Program-made: the position numbers and the translations under genes
From: Luteibacter sp. OK325
GTDB taxonomy: Bacteria; Pseudomonadota; Gammaproteobacteria; Xanthomonadales; Rhodanobacteraceae
DNA length: 64,000 nt
Assembly (NCBI RefSeq): GCF_003050935.1
Contig: NZ_QAOX01000003.1
Coordinates: 310,001-374,000 of the forward strand
Direction: 5' to 3'
Notes under the pieces: model-generated
Databases searched by the model: none
The model's input: the letters and a program-made list of their open reading frames with translations, nothing else
Told to the model about the DNA's origin: nothing
In this document: piece by piece, positions 15,485 to 24,160 of the stretch
Numbering within the stretch: the stretch's first letter is position 1
Layout of the letters: each line of letters begins with the position of its first letter

Positions 15485-16672
15485 TCAGGCGCCTTCGGCC
15501 ACCGCCACCATGGGGCGGCGGCGTTCGAGCGCAACACTGGCCATCGTAGCAAGCAGGCCCGTCACGGTGACGGCAGCGCCGGTCAGGCTCACCGTCGGCA
15601 TCGCATAGCCCGCGGCCAGCACCGCGCCACCGAGCCACGCGCCGCCGGCATTGCCGAGGTTGAAGGCGGCGATATTCAGCGTGGATGCCAGGTTCGGCGC
15701 ATCGCCAGCCACGTGCACCACGCGCGATTGAAGCGGCGCGATCGTGGCGAACGCGGCGATGCCCCAGAGGAACACGGTAACGATGGAAGCGACGGTCGAA
15801 TGCATCGTCCAGGCGAAGGCGACCAGCAACACGGTGAGCACCACGAGGATGCCCATCAACGACGGCATCAGCTTCCAGTCCGCCAGGCGGCCACCCAGCA
15901 TGTTGCCGATGGTGGTGCCGATGCCGAACAGGATCAGGACCGCACCGGTCCAGTGCGGGCTGATGTGCGACTGCTCCTGCAGGATCGGCGCGATGTAGGT
16001 GAACACGGTGAACACCCCGCCAAAGCCCAGCACCGTCATGCCCAGGGCAATCAGGGCCTGTGGTTCGCGCAGCACGCGCAGCTCGCGGCGCATGTCCGGT
16101 GCCTTGAGGTCCGGCAGCGACGGAACGAAGCGGGCCACACCCAACGCGGCGATCACGCCCAGCGCGGTCACCGCCCAGAACGTGGAACGCCAGCCGGCCC
16201 ACTGGCCGAGGAAGGTGCCGAAGGGAACGCCGAGCACATTGGCCAGCGTCAGGCCCGCGAACATCAGGGCGATGGCGCGTGCGCGCTGGTTGGCCGGAAC
16301 GAGGTGGGCGGCGACGACCGCGCCAATGCCGAAGAACGAACCGTGACAGAAGGCGGCCACGACGCGCGCCACCATCAGCACGTCATAGTTCGGCGCGATG
16401 GCACACAAGGCATTGCCGAGGATGAACAGGCCCATCAGCAGCAACAGGGCGTGCTTGCGCTCCATCTTCGCGGTGAGCGCGGCGAGCAGTGGCGCGCCAA
16501 CGGCCACGCCCAGGGCGTAGCCGGAGACGAGCATGCCGGCGGAGGGAATGCTCACCTTGAGGTCGGTGGCGACTTCCGGCAACAGGCCCATGATCACGAA
16601 CTCGGTGGTACCGATCGCAAAGGCGGCTACTGCCAGTGCCAGCAAGGGCAGGCGGGACGGAGAGGGGTTCAT
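15485..16672 (-). CDS. MFS efflux transporter, AraJ/DHA1 type
   Basis: A 395-residue twelve-helix major-facilitator protein. FAIGTTEFVIMGLLPEVATDL in helix 1 is the signature of the AraJ/YdhP/Cml branch of drug:H+ antiporters, and ALLLLMGLFILGN and RVVAAFCHGSFFGIG follow in order. It would export sugars or small toxic compounds; the substrate cannot be read from sequence. It shares strand and close spacing with the dehydrogenase behind it, and its promoter region is shared with the divergent cardiolipin synthase gene. Confidence 0.88.
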   Translation of the reverse strand: MNPSPSRLPLLALAVAAFAIGTTEFVIMGLLPEVATDLKVSIPSAGMLVSGYALGVAVGAPLLAALTAKMERKHALLLLMGLFILGNALCAIAPNYDVLMVARVVAAFCHGSFFGIGAVVAAHLVPANQRARAIALMFAGLTLANVLGVPFGTFLGQWAGWRSTFWAVTALGVIAALGVARFVPSLPDLKAPDMRRELRVLREPQALIALGMTVLGFGGVFTVFTYIAPILQEQSHISPHWTGAVLILFGIGTTIGNMLGGRLADWKLMPSLMGILVVLTVLLVAFAWTMHSTVASIVTVFLWGIAAFATIAPLQSRVVHVAGDAPNLASTLNIAAFNLGNAGGAWLGGAVLAAGYAMPTVSLTGAAVTVTGLLATMASVALERRRPMVAVAEGA

Positions 16673-16788
16673 GGGTTAGGCTCGTGGGAAAGCGATAACG
16701 TGGATTGTCCGCCCCAGGCCCTTATGCACATACACCCGTACGCGACAAAGACTCTTGCCGCAGGATTGAAGATCGGAGTGGAAAGCCT

Positions 16789-18210
16789 GTGATCGGATCA
16801 ATGATCGCTATCGCCGCGCTGGCCCTGCATGTGGCAGGGATCTTCGCCGCCATGCACGCCGTCATGCATACGCGCACGGCACAAGGTGCGTTCGCCTGGG
16901 TACTCGGCCTGGTGTTGCTGCCCTATGTGACCCTGGTTCCCTATTTCTTCCTCGGCGCCAGCCACTTTGGCGGCTACGTGGACCTGCACCGCCAGCGCCA
17001 GGCACGTTTCTTCATGCTCCACGAGGAGGCCGAGCTCTCCGCCCGACCAGGCCTGCTCCCGGTGACCACGCCGGTAAGCGACGAACGCTACGACGCCATC
17101 GGCCGCATGCTGAAGACGGCCATGCATGGTGGTAACGGGCTGGCGTTGCATATCGACGGCGAGGACGCGTTCAAGGCGATGTTCGCCGCCATCGCGCGTG
17201 CGGAACATTACGTACTGGTGCAGTTTTTCATCATCCACGACGACGTGCTGGGTCGGCGCCTGCGCGATGCGCTGCTCGAGCGCGCCGCCGCCGACGTCGA
17301 GGTCTGCCTGCTGTACGACAGTATCGGCAGCCACGACCTGCCCGGCAGTTATATCGACGCGCTGCGCGCGGGTGGCGTAAACGTGCGCCGCTTCGCGACG
17401 CGTCGCTGGCGCAACCGTTTCCAGCTGAACTTCCGCAATCACCGCAAGGTGCTCGTCGTCGACGGTGTGCGCGGCTTCGTCGGCGGCCTCAACGCCGGTG
17501 ACGAATACCTCGGTGCGAAGCCGCCGCTGTCGCCATGGCGCGACACGCACATGGAAATCGAAGGCCCCGCCGTGGCCGACCTGCAACGCGTGTTCGCCGA
17601 AGACTGGTACTGGGTCACCGGCGAACGGCCGCCGTCTTCACCGCCACCGGAGCGCTGCGGCCGCGCCAACACGATGATTGTCGCCACGGGCCCGGCCGAC
17701 CGCCAGGAAAGCTGCTCGCTGTTCTTCGCCCAGGCCATCCACGCGGCGAAGCAGCGTGTATGGATCACCACGCCCTACTTCGTGCCCGACCAGGCCGTGT
17801 TCGGTGCGCTGCGCCTGGCCGTGTTCCGCGGCGTGGACGTGCGCATCCTGATTCCCTGCCGCCCCGACCATCGCACCGTGTTCATGGCCTCCACGCTCTA
17901 TGCACACGAGGCCACGCTGGCCGGCATCCGCATGTTCCGTTACCAGCCTGGCTTCATCCACCAGAAGGTAATGCTGATCGATGACGACACCGCCGTGGTC
18001 GGCAGCATGAACATGGATAACCGCAGCTTCCGCCTGAACTTCGAAATCTCGGCATTGAACGTGGACACGACCTTCGCCACCGAGGTCGAAATGATGCTGA
18101 CCCATGACTTCGCCCAGTCCGAAGAGGTCAACCAGAACGACTACCAGCGCCTGACCTACCTGCAACGCGTAGCCCTGCACGTAGCCCGCCTCTTCGACCC
18201 CGTCCTATGA
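16789..18210 (+). CDS. cls: Cardiolipin synthase
   Basis: A protein of about 473 residues with two N-terminal membrane helices and two phospholipase-D motifs: NFRNHRKVLVVDG (about 215-227) and FIHQKVMLIDDDTAVVGSMNMDNRSF (about 388-413). This is the bacterial Cls layout, which joins two phosphatidylglycerol molecules into cardiolipin and glycerol at the inner membrane. GTG 16789 is chosen because GGAG precedes it at a suitable distance and gives the family length; ATG 16801 is an alternative. A cluster of REP units follows the stop. Confidence 0.92.
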   Translation: MIGSMIAIAALALHVAGIFAAMHAVMHTRTAQGAFAWVLGLVLLPYVTLVPYFFLGASHFGGYVDLHRQRQARFFMLHEEAELSARPGLLPVTTPVSDERYDAIGRMLKTAMHGGNGLALHIDGEDAFKAMFAAIARAEHYVLVQFFIIHDDVLGRRLRDALLERAAADVEVCLLYDSIGSHDLPGSYIDALRAGGVNVRRFATRRWRNRFQLNFRNHRKVLVVDGVRGFVGGLNAGDEYLGAKPPLSPWRDTHMEIEGPAVADLQRVFAEDWYWVTGERPPSSPPPERCGRANTMIVATGPADRQESCSLFFAQAIHAAKQRVWITTPYFVPDQAVFGALRLAVFRGVDVRILIPCRPDHRTVFMASTLYAHEATLAGIRMFRYQPGFIHQKVMLIDDDTAVVGSMNMDNRSFRLNFEISALNVDTTFATEVEMMLTHDFAQSEEVNQNDYQRLTYLQRVALHVARLFDPVL

Positions 18211-18230
18211 CGTGCCCGCCGCCCTCCCCC

Positions 18231-18344
18231 TGTAGGAGCCGATTCATCGGCGATGCTTTCCTGTGGGAGCCGATTCATCGGCGATAGGGTCCTTGCGACA
18301 CACCACCCCCCTACCGCGGGATCGCCGATGAATCGGCTCCTACA
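18231..18344. repeat. REP/BIME cluster, three units
   Basis: Two direct GATTCATC units (GTAGGAGCC and GTGGGAGCC heads) and one inverted unit after a shortened CTACCGCGGG spacer, between the cls and esterase genes. Confidence 0.9.
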
Positions 18345-18371
18345 CACACACGACAGCTTAGGAAACCCGAC

Positions 18372-19136
18372 ATGCTTCGCAGCCTCGCCTTCGCCACCGC
18401 CATCATCGCCACCGGCGCCTCCGCCGCGCCCGCGCAGTTCGTCGAGCGCAGCGTAGATGTCCACGGGAGAACCTACCGCTACCAGGTCTTCGTCCCCGCC
18501 GATGTCGAAGGCGAGCAGCCTGCCGTGGTCCTGTTCCTCCACGGCAGCGGTGAGCGCGGCAACGACAACCAGGCACAGCTATCGCAGGGCCTGCCGCCGT
18601 GGCTGAAACAGCACACGGATTTCCCTGCCGTGGTGGTGATCCCGCAAGCCCCGAACGATACCGAGTGGACCGACAAGGCCGATGCGGACATGGCGCTGGC
18701 CGCGCTCGACAAGAGCGTGAAGGAGTTCCACGGCGACCGTAAACGCCTCTACCTTACCGGCCTGTCGATGGGCGGTTTCGGCTCATGGCAGATCGCCGCC
18801 GACCATCCCGGCATGTTCGCCGCGGCCGCCATTATCTGCGGTGGCGTCAACGCGCTTCCGGACGATGGCCGCAACCTTTACGTTCACGGCGTGCCCAAGG
18901 GCGACGATGCATACGCCGCGGTGGCGAAGAAGATCGGCAAGCTACCGGTCTGGATTTTCCACGGCGGCGACGACAACGTCGTGCCGACCGAACAGTCGCG
19001 CCGCATGAACGCCGCGCTGCTCAAGCGCCATGCCGAAGTGAAGTACACGGAGTTCCCCGGCGTGAATCACGGCTCCTGGGAAAAGGCGTATGCCACGCCG
19101 GACCTCTGGGACTGGATGTTCGCTCACAAATCCTGA
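18372..19136 (+). CDS. Exported alpha/beta-hydrolase (esterase or peptidase-like)
   Basis: A 254-residue protein with a signal peptide (MLRSLAFATAIIATGASAAPA). The oxyanion region VVLFLHGSGERGNDN is followed by the nucleophile elbow GLSMGG (about 130), the acid GGDDNVVP (about 198) and the histidine NHGSW (about 231), so all catalytic residues are present. It belongs to the dienelactone hydrolase/PHB-depolymerase-like and phospholipase/carboxylesterase group of secreted esterases. The substrate is not evident. The gene is flanked on both sides by REP clusters. Confidence 0.85.
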   Translation: MLRSLAFATAIIATGASAAPAQFVERSVDVHGRTYRYQVFVPADVEGEQPAVVLFLHGSGERGNDNQAQLSQGLPPWLKQHTDFPAVVVIPQAPNDTEWTDKADADMALAALDKSVKEFHGDRKRLYLTGLSMGGFGSWQIAADHPGMFAAAAIICGGVNALPDDGRNLYVHGVPKGDDAYAAVAKKIGKLPVWIFHGGDDNVVPTEQSRRMNAALLKRHAEVKYTEFPGVNHGSWEKAYATPDLWDWMFAHKS

Positions 19137-19149
19137 GCCGCGGCTTCAC

Positions 19150-19232
19150 TGTGGGAGCCGATTCATCGGCGATGGGTGCTCGCGATGAACTGGCCCGCTG
19201 CCGCGGGATCGCCGATAAATCGGCTCCTACAG
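19150..19232. repeat. Canonical BIME: inverted REP pair with central palindrome
   Basis: A direct GATTCATC unit, the GGGTGCTCGCG linker, the palindrome CCCGCTGCCGCGGG and an inverted GATAAATC unit. This is the clearest complete example of the composite element in the window. Confidence 0.92.
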
Positions 19233-19243
19233 GGAGAAGCACA

Positions 19244-19639
19244 CTACGACGAGCGCATGCCGGCGAGGAGGCGCTTGAGGCCGCCGGAGAACATCGTCCA
19301 GCCGATGCATGCGCCGATCAGCGCGCCGACGATGTCGAAGAACACGCGCAGGCCGATGGCGTCCGGATCATGCACGGCAGCCAGCTTCAGCTGCAACAGC
19401 GTCAGGGACTGCAGCGGCGCCATGGTGAAGTAGAGCAGGTCCCACATGTCCTGGCCGCCACCAAGCACGGCGGTGAGGACGAAGGCGATCGAGAGCTCCT
19501 TGCCGTCGCTCCAGCCGTTGCTCTTGCCGACGAAGGCATGGAGCAGCGCGTAGACGACAATGCCGGCCAGCAGGGCGATGCCGCCCGATTCGAGGGCACC
19601 GATAATGCCAAAGCCCATCCAGCTGCGATCGTACGGCAT
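19244..19639 (-). CDS. Hypothetical four-helix membrane protein, 131 aa
   Basis: I do not recognise the family. The sequence shows about four membrane segments (FGIIGALESGGIALLAGIVVYALLHA, a middle helix, and FFDIVGALIGACIGWTMFSGG) linked by polar loops with KSNGWSDGKE. It lies downstream of an MFS gene on the same strand with a 30-base gap, so co-transcription is possible. No function is suggested by sequence. Confidence 0.65.
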   Translation of the reverse strand: MPYDRSWMGFGIIGALESGGIALLAGIVVYALLHAFVGKSNGWSDGKELSIAFVLTAVLGGGQDMWDLLYFTMAPLQSLTLLQLKLAAVHDPDAIGLRVFFDIVGALIGACIGWTMFSGGLKRLLAGMRSS

Positions 19640-19669
19640 GAAGAGAACTCGTGAGGGATCAGGCAGGCA

Positions 19670-20902
19670 TTATGCCCGTGCATCGGCCCGTTGATCGCGT
19701 GGCAACGTATCGCGACCGAAACGCAGGTACAGCGACACCGAAAGGATCACCGCCGCCAGCGAGGCAAAACCCGCCAGCAGGAAAATCGCCGGATAGTCGT
19801 ACAAGCCTGCGATCCAGCCACCCACTGGGCCGGTAAGGCCCAGCGCGACGTCCAGGAACACCGAATAGGCGCCGAGCGCCGCACCGCGGTTGTGCGTGCT
19901 GACCCGGCCCACGGCTTCCACACCCAGCGCGGGGAAGACCAGGGCGAAGCCCGAGCCCGTCAGCGCGGCGCCAGCAAGAGCGGCATGCGGCGTCGTGCCC
20001 AACCAGAGCAGGATCAGGCCCAGGCACTCGACGACGAACGACACGATCGCCACGCGATACCCACCGAAGCGGTCGATCGCGTTGCCGAAGATCAGCCGGA
20101 TACCAATGAAACAGCCGCCGAACACCGAGAGCGAAAGGGCCGCGTCCGACCAGTCGCGGCTGGCGTAATAAAGCGCCACGAAGGTCGATAACGAACCGAA
20201 GCCGATCGAGCCAAGCGCCAACCCCACGCCGTAAGGCATGACGCGCGTCAGCACGCTCTTGAACGGCAGACGCTCACCATGGCTCGGCGCGATGCGTGCC
20301 TTCATCAGCGCGAAGGGCAGCGCCACGAGACCAAGTACAAAGGTGAGGATGCCCAGGGAAATCAGGCCATGGTCCCGCGCCAGCATCACGCCGAGCGGCG
20401 CGCCCACGGCGATACCACCGTACGTGGCAATGCCGTTCCAGGAGATCACCCGGGCGGTGTGCTCGCCGCCGATGCCACCGATGCCCCAGGTGATCGCTCC
20501 CGTGCTCACCCAGCTCTCGGCGAAACCGAGGCCGAGCCGGCTGAGCAGGATAAGGGTGAGCGATAACCCCGGCATCTTCGGCACGATGGCACCGAGGGCG
20601 AGAAACAGGCCGGAAATCGCCAGCACCACCAGACCCGCGATGACAGTCCGCTTGGGCCCCATCGCATCCGCCATGCGCCCGGCGTGGGGGCGACTGAGCA
20701 GGGTCGCAAGATACTGCGCGCTCACCGCCAGGCCGGCGATGATCGTCGAATAGCCGAGGTCGAGGTGCGCAAAGCCCGGCAGCACGGCAAGGGGTATGCC
20801 GATGCACAGGTAGCAGACGAAGGAGAAGACGACCGAAGAAAGGATGCGCGCGGTCACGGCAAAGCGCCGGCCGCGGGTGGGAACTAGGGAGGGGAGAGAC
20901 AT
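19670..20902 (-). CDS. MFS transporter, YhhS/YfcJ family
   Basis: A 410-residue twelve-helix carrier. Motifs include FVCYLCIGIPLAVLPGF in helix 1, SRPHAGRMADAMGPKRTV in the loop 2-3 signature, and IRLIFGNAIDRFGGYRVA at the middle, the pattern of the UPF0226 (YhhS/YfcJ) family of putative arabinose or drug exporters. The substrate is unknown. It is probably the first gene of a two-gene unit with the small membrane protein that follows. Confidence 0.88.
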   Translation of the reverse strand: MSLPSLVPTRGRRFAVTARILSSVVFSFVCYLCIGIPLAVLPGFAHLDLGYSTIIAGLAVSAQYLATLLSRPHAGRMADAMGPKRTVIAGLVVLAISGLFLALGAIVPKMPGLSLTLILLSRLGLGFAESWVSTGAITWGIGGIGGEHTARVISWNGIATYGGIAVGAPLGVMLARDHGLISLGILTFVLGLVALPFALMKARIAPSHGERLPFKSVLTRVMPYGVGLALGSIGFGSLSTFVALYYASRDWSDAALSLSVFGGCFIGIRLIFGNAIDRFGGYRVAIVSFVVECLGLILLWLGTTPHAALAGAALTGSGFALVFPALGVEAVGRVSTHNRGAALGAYSVFLDVALGLTGPVGGWIAGLYDYPAIFLLAGFASLAAVILSVSLYLRFGRDTLPRDQRADARA

Positions 20903-20983
20903 GGCTGGGCCATTATACCGTGGGCTTGTTGCGGTGCGTCATGGCGGGTTTATGAAGGGATTTTCATGAGGGGTTTCCTCTGG

Positions 20984-21070
20984 CACCCATCGCCGATGAA
21001 TCGGCTCCCACAACGGGCGCGGCCCGCTTCCTGTGGGCCCGCTTCCTGTGGGAGCCGCTTCAGCGGCGAT
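20984..21070. repeat. REP cluster at the end of the iolG-like gene
   Basis: An inverted GATGAATC unit preceded by the CACCC linker, then two short GGCCCGCTTCCTGTGGG steps, and a direct GCTTCAGC unit ending five bases before the dehydrogenase stop. Confidence 0.88.
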
Positions 21071-21074
21071 GCTC

Positions 21075-22091
21075 TCAATCCAACAACACCGGCTGCCCAC
21101 TCTGCAACGACTCCCGCAACGCAATCGCAATCCGCGTCGCCTCGACCGCATCATCCATCGTCAGCTCGAACGGCGTGTCATCCAATACCGCATCCACGAA
21201 GTGCTTCGCCTGGGTCACGAAGGCCGGGGCAAACCGCTCATAGAACGACGGCACGACGGTGTTGCGAACGCCATTGGCATCGGCAATCTCCATGCGGTCC
21301 GCGCGCGGATTGCGACCCACGCTTAACCGCCCCGCCGTACCCGTGATGTCCGTGTGCGTATCGTGCCCATGCGCCTGCGTGCGCGAGGCATAGAACATCG
21401 CCATGCGGCCGCCTTCGAACTCGACGATGGCGATCCCATTGTCAACGTCGCCCATCGCTTCCAGCGGCGGGTACATCGCCACGGTGCCGGCCGAATAAAC
21501 TTTCTTCGCCTTCGGACGACCCAGCAGCCAACGGGCGAGGTCCACATCGTGCACGCTGCAATCGAGGAAGATACCGCCGCTGGTGGGAGCGAACTTCAGG
21601 AACGCGCCACTCGGGTCGGCCAGATCCGTGGTCTGCGAATAGACCAGGAAAGGACGACCAATGCCGCCTGCCTCGATGTGCTGGAACGCATGCTGATAGC
21701 TCTCGTCGAAGCGACGGACGAAGCCCACCATGGCGCGCTTGCCCGCCTTGGCCGCATGCGCGGCGGCATGGCGGCAATCGTCCAGCTCCAGGGAAAGCGG
21801 CTTCTCACAGAACACGTGCTTGCCGGCGTCGAGCGCGCGCTCGATCTGCGTCGCATGCAACGAGGTCGGCGTGACCAGGAAGACCGCGTCGAGCGAGGGA
21901 TCGGCCAGCATCTCCTCGTAATCGTTGTAGATCCTGGAGATGCCGAGCGTGTCACGCGCCCAGGCACGCTCGCTCTCGACGGGGCTGCACACGGCAGCCA
22001 GCTCTGCCCGCGGCACCGCGCGGGCGAGGTTCTCGGCGTAACGCTGGCCAAGTCGGCCGAGGCCGGCCAGGCCGATGCGAAGGGAAGTCAT
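21075..22091 (-). CDS. Gfo/Idh/MocA inositol dehydrogenase paralogue
   Basis: A 338-residue NAD(P)-dependent oxidoreductase. The N-terminal Rossmann loop is GLAGLGRLGQRYAENLA, the family EKP motif is CEKPLSLEL (about 95-103), and DCSVHDVDLARWLLG (about 183-197) carries the catalytic Asp-His pair region. Its place behind the other iolG gene and the RpiR gene suggests oxidation of myo-, scyllo- or D-chiro-inositol. It may be the scyllo-inositol enzyme (IolX/IolW type), so one pathway accepts several stereoisomers (inference). GGAG precedes the ATG at eight bases. The gap to the upstream gene is only 15 bases. Confidence 0.85.
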   Translation of the reverse strand: MTSLRIGLAGLGRLGQRYAENLARAVPRAELAAVCSPVESERAWARDTLGISRIYNDYEEMLADPSLDAVFLVTPTSLHATQIERALDAGKHVFCEKPLSLELDDCRHAAAHAAKAGKRAMVGFVRRFDESYQHAFQHIEAGGIGRPFLVYSQTTDLADPSGAFLKFAPTSGGIFLDCSVHDVDLARWLLGRPKAKKVYSAGTVAMYPPLEAMGDVDNGIAIVEFEGGRMAMFYASRTQAHGHDTHTDITGTAGRLSVGRNPRADRMEIADANGVRNTVVPSFYERFAPAFVTQAKHFVDAVLDDTPFELTMDDAVEATRIAIALRESLQSGQPVLLD

Positions 22092-22106
22092 GTAAGGCGC
22101 TCCGCG

Positions 22107-23099
22107 TCAGATGTTCACGGCCACGGCCTGGCCTTCACGCCAGGACCGTGCGGCGGCTTCGGCCAGCTCGAGCGCCTTGATGCCATCGGCGATGGTCGTG
22201 CGTACCGGCGTACCTGCCGCCAGTGCGTCGAAGAAATGGGCGATTTCCGCGGCATACGCTTCGCGATAGCGCTCGAGGAAGAAATGCTCCGGGAGATCGT
22301 GCGCGATGTTCTTCGACGTATGCGAGACCACCTCGGTCGGCGATACATTGCCGGCCTGGAGCATGCCCTTGCTGCCGAGTACTTCGAAGCGCTGGTCGTA
22401 ACCGTAAGCAGCGCGACGTGAGGTATTGATCTGGCAGAGCCTGCCGCTCTTCGTGCGGATCGTCACGGCGGTGGTGTCGATATCGCCCGCCGCTTCGATC
22501 GCCGGATCCGTCAGGCAGCTGCCGGTGGCATGCACGCTCACGGCCTCGTCGTCGAGGATCCAGCGGAAGATGTCGAAGTCGTGGATCAGCATGTCCTTGA
22601 AGATGCCGCCTGAACTCTTGATGTAGCTCACCGGCGGTGCACCCGGATCGCGGCTGGTGACGATGAGCAGTTCCGGCGTGCCGATCTCGCCCTCTTCCAG
22701 GCGCTTCTTAAGCGCCGAGAAGGTCGGATCGAAACGGCGCTGGAACGCGATCATGCAGACCACGCCGGCTTTCTCGACGGCGGCCTGGCAGGAACGCGCA
22801 CGTTCCACGTCCAGATCCACCGGCTTCTCGCAGAAGATCGCCTTGCCCGCCGCGGCGGCACGGTGGATCAGGTCGGAATGCGTATCCGTGCTGGAGCCGA
22901 TGACGACCGCACCGACGGCGGGATCATTGAGGGCCTCGTCCACCGTGGCGACCTTCGCGCCATGCTTCTCCGCAAGTTCCTGCGCCGAAGGCGCGTGCAC
23001 GTCCACCACGTAGCGCAGGTGCGCTTGCGGGTGGCGGGCGACATTGCCCGCGTGAATCTTGCCGATGCGACCGGCACCGAAAACGGCAACTTCAATCAT
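22107..23099 (-). CDS. iolG: Inositol 2-dehydrogenase
   Basis: A 330-residue Gfo/Idh/MocA enzyme. VAVFGAGRIGKIHAGNVARHP binds NAD, FCEKPVDLD holds the catalytic lysine (about 95), and GGIFKDMLIHDFDIFRWILDD (about 165-185) contains the conserved Asp and His. This pattern and length are those of IolG, which oxidises myo-inositol to scyllo-inosose (2-keto-myo-inositol), the first step of the pathway. ATG 23099 is preceded by GAGGAG. Its first codons overlap the end of the rpiR-type gene by eight bases, so the two are coupled. A longer frame upstream is only a shadow of the regulator gene. Confidence 0.88.
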   Translation of the reverse strand: MIEVAVFGAGRIGKIHAGNVARHPQAHLRYVVDVHAPSAQELAEKHGAKVATVDEALNDPAVGAVVIGSSTDTHSDLIHRAAAAGKAIFCEKPVDLDVERARSCQAAVEKAGVVCMIAFQRRFDPTFSALKKRLEEGEIGTPELLIVTSRDPGAPPVSYIKSSGGIFKDMLIHDFDIFRWILDDEAVSVHATGSCLTDPAIEAAGDIDTTAVTIRTKSGRLCQINTSRRAAYGYDQRFEVLGSKGMLQAGNVSPTEVVSHTSKNIAHDLPEHFFLERYREAYAAEIAHFFDALAAGTPVRTTIADGIKALELAEAAARSWREGQAVAVNI

Positions 23100-23958
23100 C
23101 GTATTCTCCTCGGGGAAGTGTTTCTTCAACTGTGAGTTCGAGCCGGTAGGCCAGCGCGACGAACAGCGCCTGGCACAGGCACATGGTGCTGGTGAGGCCA
23201 CGGAACGCAAAGGCGCTCCCCTCCTTCACCTTGAGTAAAACGTCCGAATGGCGGGCGAGCGGACCGAGATCGCTCTCGGTGATGGCAAGCACACTAGCCT
23301 TGTGTTGTTGCGCCACGCGCATCGCGTAGAGGGTTTCCTTGCCGAAGGGCGGGAAGCTTATCGCGATGAGCGCATCGCCCTTGCCCATGCTGCGCAGCTG
23401 CTCGCGGAACATCCCGCCCAGGCCACTGACCAGATGCACGCGTTTCTGCGTGTGCTGCAGCGCATAAGCGATATACGTGGCGATGGCGAACGAACGGCGC
23501 ACACCCATCACATAGATGTTTTCAGCGGTGGCAAGCAAGTCCACGGCCTTCTGGAAGCGCGTCTCGTCGAGCTCCTCGGCGAGTTCGTCCAGGCCTGCGC
23601 GGCTGGCGTCGATGAAGCGCGAGGCGATCTCCACCGCCGGCATGGTCGAGGCGCGGTTCTTGATGACGCTGCGGATGCGCTGCTGGTAGCTGCGCGAAGG
23701 CGACGTCTGCGCGGTGAACGCGTCGCGGAACACCGACTGCATCTCGGTGAAGCCTGAATAGCCGAAGCGCTGGGCGAAACGGACCACCGCCGACGCATGC
23801 ACCCCGCAGCCTTCGGCAATCTCACCGACGCGCCGGACCATGATCGAACTGCGATGTTCCTCAAGGTATCGGGCGACGCCCTGCAGCTGGCGCGGCAAGG
23901 CCTCGAACTCCTCGGCGATGCGCTGCATGAGGGCATCGGCTTCGCTGCGTTTGGCCAT
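23092..23958 (-). CDS. RpiR-family regulator of the inositol locus
   Basis: A 288-residue regulator with an N-terminal HTH_6 domain (about 5-80, VGEIAEGCGVHASAVVRFAQRFGYSGFTE) and a C-terminal SIS sugar-phosphate domain (about 125-260, MGVRRSFAIATYIAYAL). RpiR-type IolR proteins repress inositol genes and respond to a pathway intermediate such as a deoxy-keto-gluconate phosphate; the same role is inferred here. ATG 23958 is preferred because GGAG lies six bases before it; ATG 23970 lacks one. The divergent region contains a GGAA-N6-TTCC site 43 bases before its start. It overlaps the first iolG gene. Confidence 0.87.
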   Translation of the reverse strand: MAKRSEADALMQRIAEEFEALPRQLQGVARYLEEHRSSIMVRRVGEIAEGCGVHASAVVRFAQRFGYSGFTEMQSVFRDAFTAQTSPSRSYQQRIRSVIKNRASTMPAVEIASRFIDASRAGLDELAEELDETRFQKAVDLLATAENIYVMGVRRSFAIATYIAYALQHTQKRVHLVSGLGGMFREQLRSMGKGDALIAISFPPFGKETLYAMRVAQQHKASVLAITESDLGPLARHSDVLLKVKEGSAFAFRGLTSTMCLCQALFVALAYRLELTVEETLPRGEYDD

Positions 23959-24000
23959 CACGAGCTCCATCAGGGGACCGGCCGCATTGAAGCACGCGAT

Positions 24001-24014
24001 GGAACGTATTTTCC
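24001..24014. promoter_or_regulatory. GGAA-N6-TTCC inverted repeat, candidate IolR operator
   Basis: GGAACGTATTTTCC lies in the 202-base region between the regulator and importer genes. From memory, the RpiR-type IolR of Sinorhizobium recognises a GGAA-N6-TTCC motif, so this is a good candidate for autoregulation and control of the divergent operon. Binding here is inferred. Confidence 0.5.
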
Positions 24015-24028
24015 ATTTATTTTTTTGC

Positions 24029-24044
24029 TGCAATGCAAATTGCA
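24029..24044. promoter_or_regulatory. TGCAAT-N4-ATTGCA palindrome, second candidate operator
   Basis: A perfect six-base-arm inverted repeat with the spacer GCAA, 15 bases right of the GGAA/TTCC site and within the AT-rich promoter stretch. A related GTTGCAAC palindrome stands before the porin gene at 34324-34331. Confidence 0.4.
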
Positions 24045-24160
24045 ACGCTGGAACGGCGGGTCCATGCTCGGTCCGCTCTCGGCAAAAAAGCGGCTCGTAC
24101 GGCCGCATCGCGATTCGACACCCCGTCCGGCCGGTAGACCCGGTCTCCTGTGGAGGCAAT

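Noticed and set aside
14421-16202. A possible fusion of the MFS carrier and the alcohol dehydrogenase in one frame
   Set aside because: The upstream part is an out-of-frame reading of the MFS gene; the dehydrogenase has its own ATG with CAGGAG.
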